A stretch of 9,345 nt of DNA from Candidatus Aenigmarchaeota archaeon CG_4_9_14_3_um_filter_37_18 (GTDB lineage Archaea; Aenigmatarchaeota; Aenigmatarchaeia; CG10238-14). The stretch is taken from positions 1-9,345 of the forward strand of contig PFTQ01000066.1 in assembly GCA_002789635.1 (NCBI GenBank). The letters run 5' to 3'. Under the pieces are notes generated by a model that saw only the letters and a program-made list of their open reading frames with translations, was not told the origin of the DNA and ran no database searches. Shown here one piece after another: positions 6,721 through 9,345 of the stretch (the first letter of the stretch is position 1; the number at the start of each line of letters is the position of its first letter). A program made the translations under genes and the position numbers.

Positions 6721-8202
6721 TCAATCTTCACAAAATTCTAAATTTACAAAACAATTATAATTGCAAACCTTTGGCATCTTTCTCAAATCAATATTATCAT
6801 TTCTAAAGACTTTAAGGTAGCCATAATCTTTTACAATTTGCAACCTATTCAAAAAACTGGATAGCTTAATATAAATTGGGTCATTCTCAGATCCGATAAT
6901 AAATTGTACATTATTCCTCCTTATGAAACTCCTAAATTCACTTTCACTTATATTTTCAAATTTACAGTTAACAGACCTTATCACCTTGTTTTCAAAGTCG
7001 TTGTTTTTCGCAAACCCAAATATTATATTATAAGATTCCTTATTCATCACAAAAACTGTTGCATTATCTGATATGCTGCTTTCAATGTACTCGCTTAACT
7101 GTTTCGACCCAATTCTCTCATAGCCTTGTTTTATGTCAGCATCTGGATTCAATGGATTTAATATCAATAGCATCAGCGATAATAGAATGAAACCTATCAC
7201 AAAAAGTTTCTTCTGCTTGAATTTAATTTTTTGAAACCCATGAGCTGCTAAAATAGCAATCGGGGGAAACACATAAATTATATATTTCGGGGTTTTGTTT
7301 GGCAATATGGTAAACGTTAATAAAAAAAATACAATCCAAGAAACAAGAAATTTCTTCTGATCATTCATTGAGGATAATCCTAAAAAACATAATGTCAAAA
7401 TAAAAATTGGGATGTAATATAGAAGATGATAGGGGAAATATAGGAGCTGAATTAATTTTGTATTTTTTAGGAAGTCCATTTTTGCTTCCCAGAAGATAAC
7501 ATCTACGAAATTCTCTTCACCTTTTATTTGATTCAGTGAGAATACCATGCCTGTTTGGGTGTATAGAAAGACTAAAAATGGTGCTGTTAGAATTACAAAT
7601 ATCAGGCCTGTTTTAAGAAGATAGAAGAAGTTCTTAGATAGGGTTTTTGACCAGATAGTGTATAGGCCTATCACTCCAAAAAATATTACAGACAAGAATT
7701 TTGTATAAAAATTAAGCGCTAGGACCAAACCCAATAAAAAGGGATTCTTGTTTTTAAAAAATAAATAAGTTGATAAGGTAAATAAAAAAACCATGGGTAT
7801 TTCCATCATAAAAAGCTGAGAAAAAGTGAAATAATACGGTATCACACTTATAAGTAAGGATGCTTCTATCCCTGTTTCCTCATCAAACATTTTTTTTCCA
7901 AACAGATAAACCGCGAATAATGCTGCTATAGAAATTAGGCTAATTACTAATCTTGAAATGAATTCAGAAGGCCCAAATATTAAATAAAAAATAGATGCTA
8001 TGACATGAATTAATGGTGGGTATTCATTCAGGAATAATGCCGGATAGTAGGAATAAAACCTGAATACAAAATCTTTTATGTGAATTGTCGGGTTTTGAAG
8101 AAATTTATAGAAAAAAAGTGAATCCATCCCATGCGCGCCTTCATCAAGAAAAAAATCCCTTGTGTTCAGAAAAAAAACTAAAACAAAAAAATAGAATATC
8201 AA
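6721..8202 (-). CDS. GT-C polytopic glycosyltransferase (PMT/ArnT-like), true start possibly upstream
   Basis: A membrane glycosyltransferase expected to use a polyprenyl-phosphate sugar outside the membrane. From the TTG at 8202 it is 493 aa, with LDEGAHG (19-25) as the catalytic acidic motif after the first membrane segment, YPPL (61-64), MMEIP (132-136) as the second external acid, and KTPKYIIY (303-310), the Lys/Arg-Tyr motif near the last helices of this family. About ten hydrophobic segments reach to about residue 350, then a ~140-aa hydrophilic domain ends in a Cys-bearing tail (Cys480, Cys484, Cys491). The start is uncertain. AGGTGAT at 8243-8249 is 40 nt from the TTG but only 4 nt from an in-frame ATA at 8238. 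Reading from there adds 12 residues containing KFTIKKF, a basic cytoplasmic lead-in before helix 1, giving 505 aa. The gene follows the radical SAM gene closely. Substrate is unknown. Confidence 0.86.
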   Translation of the reverse strand: MIFYFFVLVFFLNTRDFFLDEGAHGMDSLFFYKFLQNPTIHIKDFVFRFYSYYPALFLNEYPPLIHVIASIFYLIFGPSEFISRLVISLISIAALFAVYLFGKKMFDEETGIEASLLISVIPYYFTFSQLFMMEIPMVFLFTLSTYLFFKNKNPFLLGLVLALNFYTKFLSVIFFGVIGLYTIWSKTLSKNFFYLLKTGLIFVILTAPFLVFLYTQTGMVFSLNQIKGEENFVDVIFWEAKMDFLKNTKLIQLLYFPYHLLYYIPIFILTLCFLGLSSMNDQKKFLVSWIVFFLLTFTILPNKTPKYIIYVFPPIAILAAHGFQKIKFKQKKLFVIGFILLSLMLLILNPLNPDADIKQGYERIGSKQLSEYIESSISDNATVFVMNKESYNIIFGFAKNNDFENKVIRSVNCKFENISESEFRSFIRRNNVQFIIGSENDPIYIKLSSFLNRLQIVKDYGYLKVFRNDNIDLRKMPKVCNYNCFVNLEFCED

Positions 8203-8242
8203 ATAAATAAAAAAGAATTTCTTAATTGTGAATTTTATCTAT

Positions 8243-8249
8243 ATCACCT
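8243..8249 (-). promoter_or_regulatory. Shine-Dalgarno AGGTGAT overlapping the radical SAM stop
   Basis: On the minus strand AGGTGAT spans the last codon and TGA stop of the upstream radical SAM gene. It is fully complementary to the conserved 3' end of 16S rRNA (AUCACCU). No ATG, GTG or TTG follows at normal distance. The first in-frame codon at usable spacing is ATA at 8238, then ATT at 8226. The site therefore bears directly on the start of the GT-C gene. Confidence 0.6.
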
Positions 8250-9345
8250 GTTAGTAAATCTTTTTATAAATGTAATCATAGCCCTTTCTGATTTAAGCTC
8301 TTCATGGCCTCTTATAATATTAAAGAATGTTTTAAAGCTTGGACCTGGATGATAAATCAGTCTGGTGAGATGAAATTTAAGATATGCACTCTTTCTAAGC
8401 CTGCCAAGCTCTTCATTAGTTATAAATTCACTCCATGAAATGGATTTACTAAGATCTCCAATTGAAATTAAAGAAGTAAGGTTTTTTGGCAGTCTGTTCT
8501 CTTGTTTTAATTTGGAATATAATTCCGATCCTGGAAGCGGAATAAACAGGCTAAATACAACCTCATCCAATCCCATCTTTGCAAGTTTATTCGCATAATT
8601 GGAAGACATAATTAATTCTTCCTTCTTTTCACCTGGCAAACCGATAACAAAATAAGCCGCTACTTTCATTCCATATCTTTTCCCCCATGAAACAACATTT
8701 TTGACTTGTTCGAGGTTTTGATGCTTCCTTATTATTTCATTCAAAACTCTTTCAGATCCGCTCTCAGGGGCAACAGTTATATGATAGCACCCTGCTTTTC
8801 TCATTTTCTTCAAGGTTTCCTTATCTGTCACGCTTGCCCTGATTCCATTTGGTGTCTGCCATTTTATCTTTAATTTTCTTTTTATTATTTCATCGCAGAT
8901 TTCGATCATTCTTTTTTTATTGAAAGTAAGGTTTTCATCTTCGAAATGGAACTCGGTTATCCTATATTTTTTCACGCACGCCTCTATTTCATCAACAACA
9001 TTTTTTGCGCTTCTCGGCCTCCATCTTCTATCCCACAAAACAGATGTGCAGAATGTACATTCAAAAGGGCAGCCTCTTGAAGAAATAATAGGAGTCCATC
9101 TATCTTGAGAAGGCCCATGCGCCTCATGCACTTTATAATATTTTTCCAGCGAAATCAAATCCCTATCCGGAAAAGGCAATTTATCCAAATCTTCAATATA
9201 ACTTTTTCTTGGGTTTCTTTTGATTTTATTCCCTTTCCTGAAAGCTAAAGAGCTTACATCCTCTATTACCCTTTTATCCCTAATGAACTCGCACAAATCA
9301 AGAAAAGGTTGCTCGCCTTCGCCAATGATCACATAATCTATTTTT
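8244..9345 (-). CDS. B12-binding-type radical SAM enzyme (5' part beyond window)
   Basis: The frame is open to the right edge, so the protein is N-terminally truncated; 366 residues are visible. The first ones read KIDYVIIGEGEQPF, the GEGE-type end of a B12-binding-like domain, which shows that the GTG at 9332 is internal and that most of that domain lies outside. The radical SAM core starts at SSRGC; Cys92, Cys96 and Cys99 in visible numbering (CxxxCxxC) would bind the 4Fe-4S cluster. FEDENLTF, APESGSE and VIGLPGE follow in the family order, and a C-terminal region resembles that of the radical SAM protein at 2567-4018 (TNEELGRLR against TNKEIRQLR). The two are diverged paralogs. It precedes a GT-C and a GT2 gene in one operon, pointing to glycan or lipid-carrier modification, but the reaction and substrate are unknown. 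Confidence 0.9.
   Translation of the reverse strand, partial: KIDYVIIGEGEQPFLDLCEFIRDKRVIEDVSSLAFRKGNKIKRNPRKSYIEDLDKLPFPDRDLISLEKYYKVHEAHGPSQDRWTPIISSRGCPFECTFCTSVLWDRRWRPRSAKNVVDEIEACVKKYRITEFHFEDENLTFNKKRMIEICDEIIKRKLKIKWQTPNGIRASVTDKETLKKMRKAGCYHITVAPESGSERVLNEIIRKHQNLEQVKNVVSWGKRYGMKVAAYFVIGLPGEKKEELIMSSNYANKLAKMGLDEVVFSLFIPLPGSELYSKLKQENRLPKNLTSLISIGDLSKSISWSEFITNEELGRLRKSAYLKFHLTRLIYHPGPSFKTFFNIIRGHEELKSERAMITFIKRFTNR

Overview
The window is AT-rich (about one third G+C by eye) and densely coded. It carries a surface-glycan (glycosylation) locus, most likely from an archaeon. The archaeal reading rests on TATA-like boxes placed about 25 bp from start codons, a GTG start that would be nearly leaderless, GGTGAT-type ribosome binding sites, and the gene mix: membrane-tethered family-2 glycosyltransferases, GT-C mannosyltransferase-like enzymes and B12-type radical SAM proteins. 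No rRNA, tRNA or other taxonomic marker is present. A low-GC uncultured bacterium cannot be excluded.

Layout. Positions 1-4018 form a minus-strand operon. Read 5' to 3' it encodes a B12-binding radical SAM enzyme (4018-2567), two membrane-anchored GT2 glycosyltransferases (2570-1599 and 1598-654), and an RmlA-like sugar-1-phosphate nucleotidyltransferase (628 to beyond the left edge). The joints are a 4-nt ATGA overlap, a directly abutting TAG/ATG with a strong Shine-Dalgarno, and a 25-nt gap. A 64-bp divergent promoter region (4019-4082) separates this operon from the only plus-strand gene, a GT-C polytopic glycosyltransferase (4083-5699). That gene converges, with only 2 bp between stop codons, on a second minus-strand operon. 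Read 5' to 3' the second operon encodes another radical SAM enzyme (entering from beyond the right edge, ending at 8244), a second GT-C enzyme (ending at 6721), and a third GT2 (6682-5702).

How the genes may work together (inference). The nucleotidyltransferase would make an activated sugar. The GT2 enzymes would add sugars to a membrane lipid carrier or lipid on the cytoplasmic face. The GT-C enzymes would use polyprenyl-phosphate-linked sugars on the outer face to extend or modify glycans. The two B12-type radical SAM proteins are the least understood members. Each sits upstream of its glycosyltransferases, so radical modification (for example C-methylation) of a sugar or of the lipid carrier is a reasonable hypothesis. 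No flippase, oligosaccharyltransferase or polymerase is seen in the window.

Most notable points are the repeated radical SAM + glycosyltransferase architecture, a GT-C gene whose strong ribosome binding site points to an AUA codon rather than the nearest conventional start, and a Lys-to-His change in a normally conserved substrate-site motif of the RmlA-like protein. No gene-free stretch exceeds 64 bp. No tRNA, rRNA, mobile element, CRISPR array or extended repeat was seen.
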